A stretch of DNA of 15,703 nucleotides from JBAWVR01 sp037147155 (GTDB lineage Bacteria; Patescibacteriota; Minisyncoccia; Phycocordibacterales; GWA1-40-21), in assembly GCA_037147155.1 (NCBI GenBank), contig JBAWVR010000016.1, forward strand, positions 1 to 15,703. The letters run 5' to 3'. Within the stretch, counting starts at the first letter, position 1. Each line of letters starts with the position of its first letter. The translations under genes were made by a program, and so were the position numbers. The notes beneath the pieces are model-generated. The model was not told the origin of the DNA and did no database searches. It saw nothing but the letters and a program-made list of their open reading frames with translations. This document shows, piece by piece, positions 5,614 through 12,583 of this stretch.

Positions 5614-6897
5614 TCAATAACAATTTCCGGTACAAGTACCGCAACTTACTCCATCACATTTTTTGCGAGAGTCTTTGATTATATATATATCATCATTTAA
5701 TCTGACTGGGCTAGTGGTTTTGATAGCCACCTTTTCGCCTTGTTTAGCGGACTCCACTTGTTTGTGATTGATTTCCATGGAAACAACTTTTTCCTCCACA
5801 CTACCAGTAGTTGGTCCTTGAATAAGCAAAGTATCACCGACTTTTATTTGCTCACCTTGGATTAGAATTTCGGCCACACCAATATTTTTATAAAACTTAG
5901 TCACTTTACCTAAATGCTCTTTTTTCTGGGTAGCTTGATTGCCTGCGGATTTGGTCCAGGCGTCTATCGGTTTGCCGAGAAAGAATCCACTGCTATTGCC
6001 ACGGTGATAAACGGTATCAAGTTCGGCAGACAAAACTTTTTTCAAATTAGCCAATTCGGTCTTGAACTTTTTATCGCGTTTTGGATTGTCGTAGATGAAA
6101 TCAATAATCGTGCGGTAAGCTCGAGTCACATTGGCCACATATTCTGGACTGCGATTGCGACCTTCAATTTTCAAACAGTTTACCCCAACATCTAAAATTT
6201 GTTCAATAAAATCTATAGTACGTAAATCCTTGGGACTCAAGACAAAATCTTCACCAACCTCCAATTCTTTGTCACCGTCTATTTCTTTTATAATATATTT
6301 GCGACGACAAGGTTGCTGGCATTCACCGCGATTGGCTGATTTGCCATAGAGGAATTGGGAGAGGAAACAACGACCAGACATAGACACACACATAGCGCCG
6401 TGAATAAAGATTTCAATTTCAGCTTTAGTATTTTTTCTAATCTCTTTGATTTGTTTCAGTGAACACTCACGAGCGAGAACGACGCGGGTAGCACCGAGTT
6501 TATGGTAGAAGTTGGCGGACTCTGAGTTGGCAATACTAGCCTGTGTACTGATATGGATTTCAATACCCAATTTTTTAGCAATTTGAATAATCGCCAAATC
6601 CCAACAGATGATGGCATCAACTTTGGCCTTTTTCACATTGCGCAAAATCTTTTCAATCTTGTCGAGCTCTTCTTCATAGATAATCGTGTTCACGGCGAGA
6701 TAGACTTTGATATTTTTACCATGGGCAATTTTCACAATTTTTGGTAAATCTTTCTCTGTGAAGTTCTTGGCACCGGCGCGCATATTAAAGCCTTTGATAC
6801 CAAAGAATACCGCATCAGCACCGTTATCTATAGCGGCGGTGAGGGAAGTATAGTCTTGAATCGGGGCTAATAATTCTGGTTTTTTGTTTTTAGTCAT
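5614..6897 (-). CDS. Peptidase U32 family protein (likely RNA-hydroxylation type)
   Basis: 427 residues, near the 450 usual for the YegQ/TrhP branch. It opens with PELLAPIQDYTSLTAAIDNGADAV, the N-terminal barrel start of the family. It carries the U32 signature at about 166-199: HGAMC, SGRC, S-A-N-R-G-E-C and Q-P-C-R-R, giving Cys170, 177, 193 and 197. Studied members act in tRNA wobble-uridine (TrhP) or 23S rRNA (RlhA) hydroxylation rather than in proteolysis, probably with an iron-sulfur cluster on these cysteines. The C-terminal part (about 330-410) is a beta-rich domain. The last 14 residues add a second cluster, C414, C419, C422, C426. Which RNA is modified cannot be told. No SD site precedes the ATG. 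Confidence 0.9.
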   Translation of the reverse strand: MTKNKKPELLAPIQDYTSLTAAIDNGADAVFFGIKGFNMRAGAKNFTEKDLPKIVKIAHGKNIKVYLAVNTIIYEEELDKIEKILRNVKKAKVDAIICWDLAIIQIAKKLGIEIHISTQASIANSESANFYHKLGATRVVLARECSLKQIKEIRKNTKAEIEIFIHGAMCVSMSGRCFLSQFLYGKSANRGECQQPCRRKYIIKEIDGDKELEVGEDFVLSPKDLRTIDFIEQILDVGVNCLKIEGRNRSPEYVANVTRAYRTIIDFIYDNPKRDKKFKTELANLKKVLSAELDTVYHRGNSSGFFLGKPIDAWTKSAGNQATQKKEHLGKVTKFYKNIGVAEILIQGEQIKVGDTLLIQGPTTGSVEEKVVSMEINHKQVESAKQGEKVAIKTTSPVRLNDDIYIIKDSRKKCDGVSCGTCTGNCY

Positions 6898-6970
6898 AAT
6901 TGGTATATTTTTACCATTAATTTGGAAATTTAAAAAGCCCTATGTAGTACAGCACAAAATATATTTGGGA

Positions 6971-6979
6971 TGATATAAT
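6971..6979 (+). promoter_or_regulatory. Extended -10 promoter giving a leaderless transcript
   Basis: TGATATAAT: TG at 6971-6972 and TATAAT at 6974-6979, ending 6 bases before the ATG at 6986. Transcription would begin at or next to the start codon. No SD site is possible or seen. Confidence 0.65.
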
Positions 6980-6985
6980 AAACAC

Positions 6986-7558
6986 ATGAATAAATTATAT
7001 ATTATTGGTGGCCCTGGCCGTTGTGGTAAAACCACAATCATGAGAGAATTTTTGGACAAGAAAAAAGTGGTGGCTGTTTCATCTGATGCTGTCAGAGCAG
7101 GATTTAGATATTTGAATAAAAAAGTACTACAAACAAATTATTCTGTTAATGAAATTGATGATGAGCTAACCTGGCAAATGATGGTTGGAATAATCTTGTA
7201 TTATAATCACAAAAACATATCACTAGTTTTGGAGGGTGTAGTCTTTACCCCTGATAGAGTCAAGAGTCTAGAATTAAGTAATTTAGAGGTCAGAGCTGTT
7301 TTTGTTGGTTTTGTTGAGGATAATCACATTGATTCAATAATTGAATTTGCACACGAAAATAAAGATTGGGTCTATGACAATATTACCAAAGTAAATAATG
7401 GGGACGATTCTGAAATTAGAAAGATGTTTAAACAAGATCAGGAAAACAGTAAGCAGAGTCTTTTAAAAGCCAAGGAGTATGGATACAGTTTTTTCTCGAT
7501 TGACAACAAACCATTTGAAGATTACAAAAAGCAAGTAGTGGATTACCTATTAGAATAG
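6986..7558 (+). CDS. P-loop ATPase/kinase-like protein
   Basis: 190 residues. A Walker A motif GPGRCGKT lies at residues 9-16 (K15, T16) directly after the first strand YIIGG, followed by a second strand with VAVSSDAVR, as in small nucleoside-kinase-like and AAA_33-type proteins that phosphorylate small molecules. LVLEGVVF at about 78-86 looks like the Walker B strand (E in place of D). The substrate is unknown. The gene has its own extended -10 promoter and its own terminator, so it forms a single-gene unit, divergent from the U32 gene. Confidence 0.75.
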   Translation: MNKLYIIGGPGRCGKTTIMREFLDKKKVVAVSSDAVRAGFRYLNKKVLQTNYSVNEIDDELTWQMMVGIILYYNHKNISLVLEGVVFTPDRVKSLELSNLEVRAVFVGFVEDNHIDSIIEFAHENKDWVYDNITKVNNGDDSEIRKMFKQDQENSKQSLLKAKEYGYSFFSIDNKPFEDYKKQVVDYLLE

Positions 7559-7560
7559 CA

Positions 7561-7584
7561 AAAAGCACCCATTTGGGTGCTTTT
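7561..7584 (+). terminator. Intrinsic terminator (copy 1 of a near-identical pair)
   Basis: AAAAGCACCC pairs with GGGTGCTTTT, loop ATTT. The A-run and T-run ends make it usable on both strands. The same stem recurs at 9328-9351 with a different loop. Confidence 0.9.
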
Positions 7585-7593
7585 AAATATTTA

Positions 7594-7621
7594 TTGACAG
7601 TCTAGCTACATATAGTAGCAT
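7594..7621 (+). promoter_or_regulatory. Sigma70-type promoter and leader hairpin of the GH16 gene
   Basis: TTGACA (7594-7599), 16-base spacer, TAGCAT (7616-7621). The leader then has a short hairpin, TCTCAG (7655-7660) with CTGAGA (7666-7671), only 5 bases before the ATG at 7677. No SD site is seen, so the hairpin could affect translation start. Confidence 0.65.
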
Positions 7622-7676
7622 TAAAGTGCAAGGGTCAACTTTATAAAAATAACCTCTCAGTCATACTGAGAAAAAA

Positions 7677-9317
7677 ATGAAAAAGATATTTTTTTACGTT
7701 TTGTTGGTTTGTTCTTTGTTGGTTGGTCCATCAGTAATATATGCAGACACTCTGCTTACTGATACTTTCTCAAGTGTTAGTTCAACGAATTGGCATATTC
7801 CCACTTGGACCAGTTCTACGGACGGTACTTTTATTGGTCGCACACAGTTTAAGTGTACACAGAACGCTTCATTGCCAACAGCTAGTAATGGCAATGCTGT
7901 GATTTCTCTCAACACTTACAACCCAACTGGTGCATCGTTTTATGCTAATGAAATAATTAGTAATAAAACTTTTAGTGTAGACAAAGGTATTGATATTTCT
8001 ATCCGAGCCAAAATGAACACCACTGTGCCAGGTATTGTTGGTGGTATTTTCTTGTATTCTTTAAAACCAGGTAGCAATACTTTGCACGATGAAATAGATT
8101 TTGAACTTTTGACCAATAGACCAAACGAAGTTCAAACAAACATTTATGCTAATGAGCCACTTGGAGCCGGTAGTCCACAATTTGTAAGTTTAGTTTCTGG
8201 TTCAATTTCTGATTACCATACTTACCAAATTAAATGGCAGAACGACAAAGTCACTTGGTTAATTGATGGAGTTGTTGCCAGAACAGAAACTCGTATTATT
8301 CCAGCCGGACCAATGAGCTTGTATTTTAATATCTGGGCGCCGGATGCTGGTTGGGCAGCAGCATATAGTTCAGCTTTGAATTACGTGACAAGCTCTAGTT
8401 TGAATAAGGTCTATTCAATGCTCGTTGATTCAGTTGCTGTCGACACAATCATTGCTACACCAGTTTTAAAAACTATTAGTTTAACACCAGCGACTGACAC
8501 TTTAGTTATTGGTGGAGCTACTGGACAGTTGACCGCTTCTCCACTTGATCAAAATGGCAATCCAATTTCCGCTGTTGTTACTTGGTCCTCGAGTAATTCA
8601 TCTGTGGCTAAAGTTAGTTCAACTGGTGTTGTGACACCAGTGTATCCGGGTACAGCAAATATTTATGCCTCATCTGGTGGAATAAAAAGTAATGCTGCAG
8701 CGATGACAGTTGTTAGGGCTAAATTAACAAATATCAATCTTTCACCGACATCATTGAATTTTGTTTCTTATGGCGCAACACAGCCAATTACTGCTACTAA
8801 GATTGATGAGAATGGAAAGCCAATTGCAGCTACTCTAACTTGGACTTCTAGTGATACAGCCGTAGCCAAGGTTAGTACTACAGGTGTTGTTTCTCCACAG
8901 GGGATTGGTACAGCAACAATAACTGCCTCCAGTGATGGTATTACTAGTAATGCCGTAAATGTAAACGTAGTATATCCAAGTATACAGATAACCAGTGTTC
9001 CAGCTCTTGGTGCTACAGGTTATGCCAAAGGCAAGGTGATTGGACTGGTATATCCAAATTATGCAAAGTATAAAGTTGCTGTATATATTAACGTAGTAGG
9101 TGGGTGGTGGAATAAACCAACTTGGTCTGCACCTCTAACATCTATTCAGTCACTTGGTGCTTGGAGTGCAAATATTGTAACTGGTGGTTCAGATCAGAAT
9201 GCTAGACAAATCTCGGCTTACTTGTTACCAGCTGGAGTGGCTGCACCACTACTAAAAGGTGAGTCATCACTACCATCGAGTTTAGATCAATATCCACACG
9301 CTAGTATTAATAGATAA
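7677..9317 (+). CDS. Secreted GH16 family glycoside hydrolase with two BIG2 domains
   Basis: 546 residues. A Sec signal peptide (1-23, likely cut after V-I-Y-A) comes first. Residues about 25-255 form a GH16 jelly roll. The catalytic strand HDEIDFELL gives E139-x-D141-x-E143 (nucleophile and acid/base glutamates), and YHTYQIKWQNDKVTWLIDG at 180-198 is the typical downstream pair of strands. Two bacterial Ig-like BIG2 domains follow at about 264-346 and 349-432, each with a V-T-W-S-S / L-T-W-T-S and V-A-K-V-S core. A C-terminal domain (about 434-546, with GWWNKPTW) is the kind often found at the end of carbohydrate-active enzymes. It probably cuts beta-1,3/1,4-glucans or a related host or environmental polysaccharide outside the cell; exact specificity is unknown. 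Confidence 0.85.
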   Translation: MKKIFFYVLLVCSLLVGPSVIYADTLLTDTFSSVSSTNWHIPTWTSSTDGTFIGRTQFKCTQNASLPTASNGNAVISLNTYNPTGASFYANEIISNKTFSVDKGIDISIRAKMNTTVPGIVGGIFLYSLKPGSNTLHDEIDFELLTNRPNEVQTNIYANEPLGAGSPQFVSLVSGSISDYHTYQIKWQNDKVTWLIDGVVARTETRIIPAGPMSLYFNIWAPDAGWAAAYSSALNYVTSSSLNKVYSMLVDSVAVDTIIATPVLKTISLTPATDTLVIGGATGQLTASPLDQNGNPISAVVTWSSSNSSVAKVSSTGVVTPVYPGTANIYASSGGIKSNAAAMTVVRAKLTNINLSPTSLNFVSYGATQPITATKIDENGKPIAATLTWTSSDTAVAKVSTTGVVSPQGIGTATITASSDGITSNAVNVNVVYPSIQITSVPALGATGYAKGKVIGLVYPNYAKYKVAVYINVVGGWWNKPTWSAPLTSIQSLGAWSANIVTGGSDQNARQISAYLLPAGVAAPLLKGESSLPSSLDQYPHASINR

Positions 9318-9326
9318 CTAATAAAA

Positions 9327-9352
9327 CAAAAGCACCCAATCGGGTGCTTTTG
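9327..9352 (+). terminator. Intrinsic terminator (copy 2 of the pair)
   Basis: CAAAAGCACCC pairs with GGGTGCTTTTG, loop AATC. The stem is identical to that at 7561-7584; only the loop differs. Confidence 0.9.
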
Positions 9353-9370
9353 TCGTATCTTTTGTGTCTA

Positions 9371-9399
9371 TTTACAGATATATTATTGTGTGTTATTAT
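9371..9399 (+). promoter_or_regulatory. Sigma70-type promoter of the gene at 9452
   Basis: TTTACA (9371-9376), 17-base spacer, TATTAT (9394-9399). A strong SD, GGAAGGAGG at 9437-9445, lies 6 bases before the GTG start. Confidence 0.7.
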
Positions 9400-9451
9400 C
9401 TGATTAGTAAGTTTTTTCAATATTTAACCCCAATCTGGAAGGAGGCCGTCA

Positions 9452-9979
9452 GTGAAGAAAACAATCCTCGGTATTGTGACGAAAAGCCCGTGGCCCAAAG
9501 GACGCCGTGGCAGCAGAGAGAAACAGGACTGGTACCAGACCTGCATCGATGCTGTCTGTTGGAAAAAAGTGGTACAGAATGCACAAATCGTTGTGCCTTG
9601 TGCTACTCAACCAACAGATGGTCAACGTGAGGTTGAATACTACGTCCAGGCTGTCAAAGAGCTTGGCGGTGAAATCGAAGCGATTGATGAGGGCTATGAA
9701 ACTGTAGCTCAAATCAAAATCTTTGGTCGTCTGGCCAGAGAAAGAAAGTCCGACTTGATCCTATTCACCACCTTCACCCACTATCCTCGGATTGCTTGGA
9801 TCTGTTGGTGGAATAAGATACCGGTCAAGAAGCTTGTTGTGGCTTGGGGTATTCCTAGACCACGAGAGGCATGTACCGATCTCGTTTTGATCTTTCTTTA
9901 TCCGATGCTAGATGTTCTTGGGTTGATGGATTGGTTTATAACCAAGGTTATAAACCGTCGGCTCGAAGGAAAGCTCTAA
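9452..9979 (+). CDS. Possible DUF218/YdcF-like protein
   Basis: The 175-residue product starts at a GTG that is fixed by the best SD site of the window. A strand QIVVPCATQPTDGQRE near 45-60 is followed by EAIDEGYETVAQIKIFGRLARE and then a strand LILFTTFTHYPRIAWI at 103-118. This order, with a Gly/Asp/Arg-rich loop, a T-x-x-Q helix and a T-x-x-H-x-x-R strand end, resembles DUF218 (YdcF/SanA-like) proteins. The match is by pattern only and no catalytic proof is visible. The C-terminus (about 140-165) is hydrophobic and could touch a membrane. GC-richer than its neighbours and bounded by its own promoter and terminator. Confidence 0.6.
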   Translation: MKKTILGIVTKSPWPKGRRGSREKQDWYQTCIDAVCWKKVVQNAQIVVPCATQPTDGQREVEYYVQAVKELGGEIEAIDEGYETVAQIKIFGRLARERKSDLILFTTFTHYPRIAWICWWNKIPVKKLVVAWGIPRPREACTDLVLIFLYPMLDVLGLMDWFITKVINRRLEGKL

Positions 9980-9992
9980 CGCTTTCAGAACA

Positions 9993-10028
9993 AAACCGCG
10001 CGCACCAAAGGAGGTGCCTGCGGTTTTT
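9993..10028 (+). terminator. Intrinsic terminator
   Basis: Two stacked helices, AAACCGC (9993-9999) with GCGGTTT (10020-10026) and GCACC (10002-10006) with GGTGC (10013-10017), end in a T-run. It closes the gene at 9452 just before the convergent small membrane gene. Confidence 0.88.
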
Positions 10029-10033
10029 AATTT

Positions 10034-10240
10034 TTATAATCCTAATCCGCCGAGGGTATTTGTGTAAGTGCTAATCATAGATGGTAGGAAAATGACTGAT
10101 ATGAGTAACGGTACAACCAGTACCACGACGGTGATAATTATTGTCCAGAGAAAATATTTTCTAGTTTTCTCGACTGATAAATAAATCTGGTCAATTTTTA
10201 CTTGCTGGTCTTCAATCTTTTTTATTAATTCTTCGTTCAT
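10034..10240 (-). CDS. Small single-pass membrane protein, function unknown
   Basis: 68 residues from the ATG at 10240. An N-terminal hydrophilic helix (about 1-28) is followed by one strong transmembrane segment (about 31-54) and a Gly-rich end (L-G-G-L-G-L). The frame is open to an ATG at 10258, but the -10 box lies between the two ATGs, so the inner one is chosen. The transcript would be leaderless. No family recognised; the helix-plus-anchor layout suggests a partner-binding membrane protein, which is only a guess. Confidence 0.6.
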   Translation of the reverse strand: MNEELIKKIEDQQVKIDQIYLSVEKTRKYFLWTIIITVVVLVVPLLISVIFLPSMISTYTNTLGGLGL

Positions 10241-10246
10241 GGGATA

Positions 10247-10255
10247 ATTATAACA
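10247..10255 (-). promoter_or_regulatory. Extended -10 promoter giving a leaderless transcript
   Basis: On the minus strand TGTTATAAT ends 6 bases before the ATG at 10240. The spacing is the same as at 6974-6979 and 3264-3269. Confidence 0.6.
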
Positions 10256-10256
10256 C

Positions 10257-10277
10257 AAAAACGCCCGAAGGCGTTTT
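10257..10277 (-). terminator. Intrinsic terminator of engB with UUCG loop
   Basis: On the minus strand AAAACGCC, loop TTCG, GGCGTTTTT: an 8-bp stem closed by a stable UUCG tetraloop and a T-run, starting 6 bases after the engB stop. It partly overlaps the promoter of the next minus-strand gene. Confidence 0.9.
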
Positions 10278-10282
10278 AATAT

Positions 10283-10849
10283 TTACTCCAAAAGTTTTTT
10301 CCAGATTTCGTCACGACCAAGTCTGGTCTTGGCGGAGCAGGGAATAATTGAGACACCAGGAAAAGCCTCGGCTAAAGCTTTTAGATTGGCATGTTTTTCT
10401 TTTTGAATCAGGGAATCAACTTTGTTGGCAACCACAATAGTCTCCACTTCATTTTCTTTGAGTATACGATACATTTCCAAATCAAAATCACTTGGTTTGA
10501 TACGAGCATCGACAATAAGTACGGCCTTACGTTTGAAAACCGGCTCCATAAAATACCATTGAATGAGTTGAGAGAAAGCGGCTTCCTCCTCGATGGTGCT
10601 ATGTGAAAAACCATAACCAGGCAAATCCACAAAATACATTTTGTAATTGACGAGAAAGAAGTTTATTTCTTTGGTTTTGCCGGCAGTGCTACTAGTTTTG
10701 ACCAAACTTTTTCTGTCTAATAGACAATTAATGAGACTTGATTTACCAACGTTAGAACGCCCAATAAACGCATATTGAGGTTTATGCTCATATAGGATTG
10801 GGGCCTCACCTTTGAGGCCGGTCACAAATTCGGCGCTGGTAATTTTCAT
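10283..10849 (-). CDS. engB: Ribosome biogenesis GTPase EngB (YsxC/YihA)
   Basis: 188 residues, the usual length for EngB, a GTPase needed for 50S ribosomal subunit assembly. All G motifs are present in order: G1 GRSNVGKSS (30-38), G2 TAGKT (55-59), G3 DLPGYGF (75-81), G4 NKVD (142-145; T-K-x-D is more common in the family), and G5 SAKT near 173. The pre-G1 segment PQYAFIGRSN is typical. The gene has its own UUCG terminator. Upstream on the minus strand a TATAAG hexamer lies 8 bases before the ATG; no SD site is seen, so the leader is probably very short. Confidence 0.95.
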   Translation of the reverse strand: MKITSAEFVTGLKGEAPILYEHKPQYAFIGRSNVGKSSLINCLLDRKSLVKTSSTAGKTKEINFFLVNYKMYFVDLPGYGFSHSTIEEEAAFSQLIQWYFMEPVFKRKAVLIVDARIKPSDFDLEMYRILKENEVETIVVANKVDSLIQKEKHANLKALAEAFPGVSIIPCSAKTRLGRDEIWKKLLE

Positions 10850-10913
10850 ATCTGTATCTTATACGAAAAAAGTCATTCTGTCATTGTTTTTGCTCGCCAT
10901 GACGATACACTGG

Positions 10914-10922
10914 TGTTATAAT
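10914..10922 (+). promoter_or_regulatory. Extended -10 promoter of the antiporter gene
   Basis: TGTTATAAT: TG at 10914-10915, TATAAT at 10917-10922. No good -35. The leader would be about 22-28 bases and has no SD site. Confidence 0.6.
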
Positions 10923-10950
10923 TAACACATTAATAACTTTATATAAAAAC

Positions 10951-12000
10951 ATGTTAGACAAGTTCTTTAAGATTTTATTGGTATTTATACCTATTACTCT
11001 AGTCGCCAAGTATTTAGACGTTTCGCCATTATGGGTTTTTATTTTCTCGGCTCTGGCGATTATCCCAATTGCCAAATTTATCGGAGAGGCGACAGAAGAA
11101 TTGACCGTCTATACCGGTCCAGCTCTTGGTGGATTACTCAATGCTACTTTTGGTAATGCCACTGAACTCATTATCGGTATATTCGCTTTGCAAGCGGGAC
11201 TTATCGAGGTGGTGAAGGCCTCCATCACAGGTTCTATTATAGGTAACTTACTTTTGGTTCTAGGTATGTCCATTTTCTTTGGTGGATTGAAACGTGAAAA
11301 GCAAAAGTTTAATGTGACGGCCGCCAAGTCCGCTGGTTCCACATTGCTTCTGGCAGTGATTGCTTTGGTTATTCCAGCTGTCTTTATGTTGACCTCTGAC
11401 GGTTCTACTAGTTATGTGATTGAAGAACTCAGCGTATCTGTGGCAGTGGTGATGATTTTGGTTTATATTGCCAATCTTTTCTTCTCCCTCTATACCCACA
11501 AGCATCTTTATACCGAAGATGTTGGCAAGTATGAAGCTCGTTGGAGTAAAACTAAAAGTATTGTTGTTTTGGTTATTTCCACTATTGCTGTGGCAGTTAT
11601 GTCCGAAATATTAGTCGGTTCCATTGAGCCCTTGGTAGCCAGTTTTGGTTGGACAGAATTATTTATTGGTGTGATTTTTGTGGCTATTATTGGTAATGCG
11701 GCTGAGCACACCTCGGCTATTACAGTTGCTGTCAAAGACAAGATGGATTTATCACTTCAAATTGCTATTGGATCAGCTACTCAGATTGTTATGTTGGTTG
11801 CTCCAATCTTGGTTTTGGTCAGTCTTTTCTTTGATACACAGATGAGCTTGGTTTTTAATACTTTTGAATTGGTGGCGATTATCTTCTCGGTATTTGTGGT
11901 TAATTCTGTCATTGAAGACGGGGAGAGTAATTGGTTTGAAGGGCTTCAATTGGTCATGGCTTATGTGATTATGGCGGTGGCTTTCTTCTTCCACTCCTAG
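10951..12000 (+). CDS. cax: Ca2+/H+ antiporter (CaCA superfamily, Cax/ChaA type)
   Basis: 349 residues, almost entirely hydrophobic, about 10-11 membrane helices. It has the two inverted alpha-repeats of the CaCA superfamily: GGLLNATFGNATELIIG at 60-76 (GNATE, with the cation-binding Glu) and VAIIGNAAEHTSAITVAV at 244-261 (GNAAEH). Each is followed by its partner helix, SITGSIIGNLLLVLG (91-105) and IAIGSATQIV (271-280). An acidic/His-rich loop (about 182-200, HKHLYTED) separates the halves. It would export Ca2+ from the cytoplasm in exchange for protons. No terminator is seen before csp, so read-through into it is possible. Confidence 0.92.
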   Translation: MLDKFFKILLVFIPITLVAKYLDVSPLWVFIFSALAIIPIAKFIGEATEELTVYTGPALGGLLNATFGNATELIIGIFALQAGLIEVVKASITGSIIGNLLLVLGMSIFFGGLKREKQKFNVTAAKSAGSTLLLAVIALVIPAVFMLTSDGSTSYVIEELSVSVAVVMILVYIANLFFSLYTHKHLYTEDVGKYEARWSKTKSIVVLVISTIAVAVMSEILVGSIEPLVASFGWTELFIGVIFVAIIGNAAEHTSAITVAVKDKMDLSLQIAIGSATQIVMLVAPILVLVSLFFDTQMSLVFNTFELVAIIFSVFVVNSVIEDGESNWFEGLQLVMAYVIMAVAFFFHS

Positions 12001-12027
12001 ACAAACTTAGGACATTCGGGGATAGTG

Positions 12028-12036
12028 TGCTATACT
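12028..12036 (+). promoter_or_regulatory. Extended -10 promoter of the cold-shock gene
   Basis: TGCTATACT: TG at 12028-12029, TATACT at 12031-12036. The leader would be about 57-60 bases. No SD site precedes the ATG at 12100. Confidence 0.55.
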
Positions 12037-12099
12037 CTGCGGGTGTTAAGTCACAGAAGCAATGTCGAGAGTTTCAGTCTAGAATAACTAAACAATCTT

Positions 12100-12294
12100 A
12101 TGAAAGGAACAATCAAAACTCTTAAGAATGGATTTGGATTTATCACTCGTGAAAATGAGTCAAAAGATCTTTTCTTCCACGCTAAAGAATTGGTAGGTGT
12201 CATGTTTGAAGAACTAAAGGAAGGCGATGTCGTCTCTTTTGAAGTAATTCAAAGCGAAAAAGGCCCAGCTGCTACAAAAGTATCTCGCGCTTAA
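12100..12294 (+). CDS. Cold-shock domain protein (CspA family)
   Basis: 64 residues, a single cold-shock domain. It begins MKGTIKTLKNGFGFI with RNP1 (K-N-G-F-G-F-I), then RNP2 DLFFH at about 23-27, and ends with the family pattern of a GDVVSFEV strand and KGPAATKVS. It binds single-stranded RNA/DNA as an RNA chaperone in the cytoplasm. The gene has a medium-length leader, its own extended -10 promoter and a GNRA-loop terminator, so it forms a separate unit between the antiporter gene and metK. Whether it is cold-induced cannot be told. Confidence 0.95.
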   Translation: MKGTIKTLKNGFGFITRENESKDLFFHAKELVGVMFEELKEGDVVSFEVIQSEKGPAATKVSRA

Positions 12295-12307
12295 TCTCGT
12301 AAAGAAT

Positions 12308-12341
12308 AATACCCAATACCGCAAGGTATCGGGTATTTTCT
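12308..12341 (+). terminator. Intrinsic terminator with GCAA loop
   Basis: AATACCC (12308-12314) pairs with GGGTATT (12331-12337) and ATACC (12316-12320) with GGTAT (12325-12329), closed by a GCAA tetraloop and followed by T-rich sequence. Confidence 0.88.
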
Positions 12342-12354
12342 TTTGTTTGATTTC

Positions 12355-12363
12355 TGATATAAT
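12355..12363 (+). promoter_or_regulatory. Extended -10 promoter of the riboswitch-metK unit
   Basis: TGATATAAT: TG at 12355-12356, TATAAT at 12358-12363, just before the riboswitch aptamer. Confidence 0.65.
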
Positions 12364-12383
12364 AGCTGCACAACCAAATAGTT

Positions 12384-12540
12384 GGTTATCAAGAGTATGG
12401 CGAGAGCACTGGCTCAGCGACCCATCAGCAACTTGTTTCTGTAAAGAAATAAAGTGCTAATTCCAGCCCCGATATTGCCTAGGCAGTATCCCGGAAAGAT
12501 AAGACTAGTCATCTATCTTTCCTCTTTATGAGGAATTTTT
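12384..12540 (+). promoter_or_regulatory. SAM-I (S-box) riboswitch with transcription-terminating expression platform
   Basis: The aptamer core matches the SAM-I consensus: TTATCAAGAG, a GGCGAGAGCACTGGC segment, CAGCAAC, GTGCTAATTCC, and the closing GAAAGATAAG. P1 is TTATC (12386-12390) with GATAA (12498-12502). Hairpins at 12436-12449 and 12471-12490 are visible. The switch is readable. The antiterminator is GGAAAGATA (12493-12501) with TATCTTTCC (12514-12522), a perfect 9 bp that uses the 3' side of P1. The terminator is TTCCTC (12519-12524) with GAGGAA (12530-12535) plus TTTTT (12536-12540), and uses the end of the antiterminator. SAM binding holds P1, prevents the antiterminator and stops transcription before metK; low SAM gives expression. 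Confidence 0.95.
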
Positions 12541-12550
12541 AATTCAAAAA

Positions 12551-12576
12551 ATTGAACTTTAACAAAATGGTTCAAT
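12551..12576 (+). other. Small hairpin before the metK start
   Basis: ATTGAAC (12551-12557) pairs perfectly with GTTCAAT (12570-12576), 7 bases before the metK ATG. There is no SD site. It may shape translation start; the role is unknown. Confidence 0.4.
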
Positions 12577-12583
12577 CAAGAAT

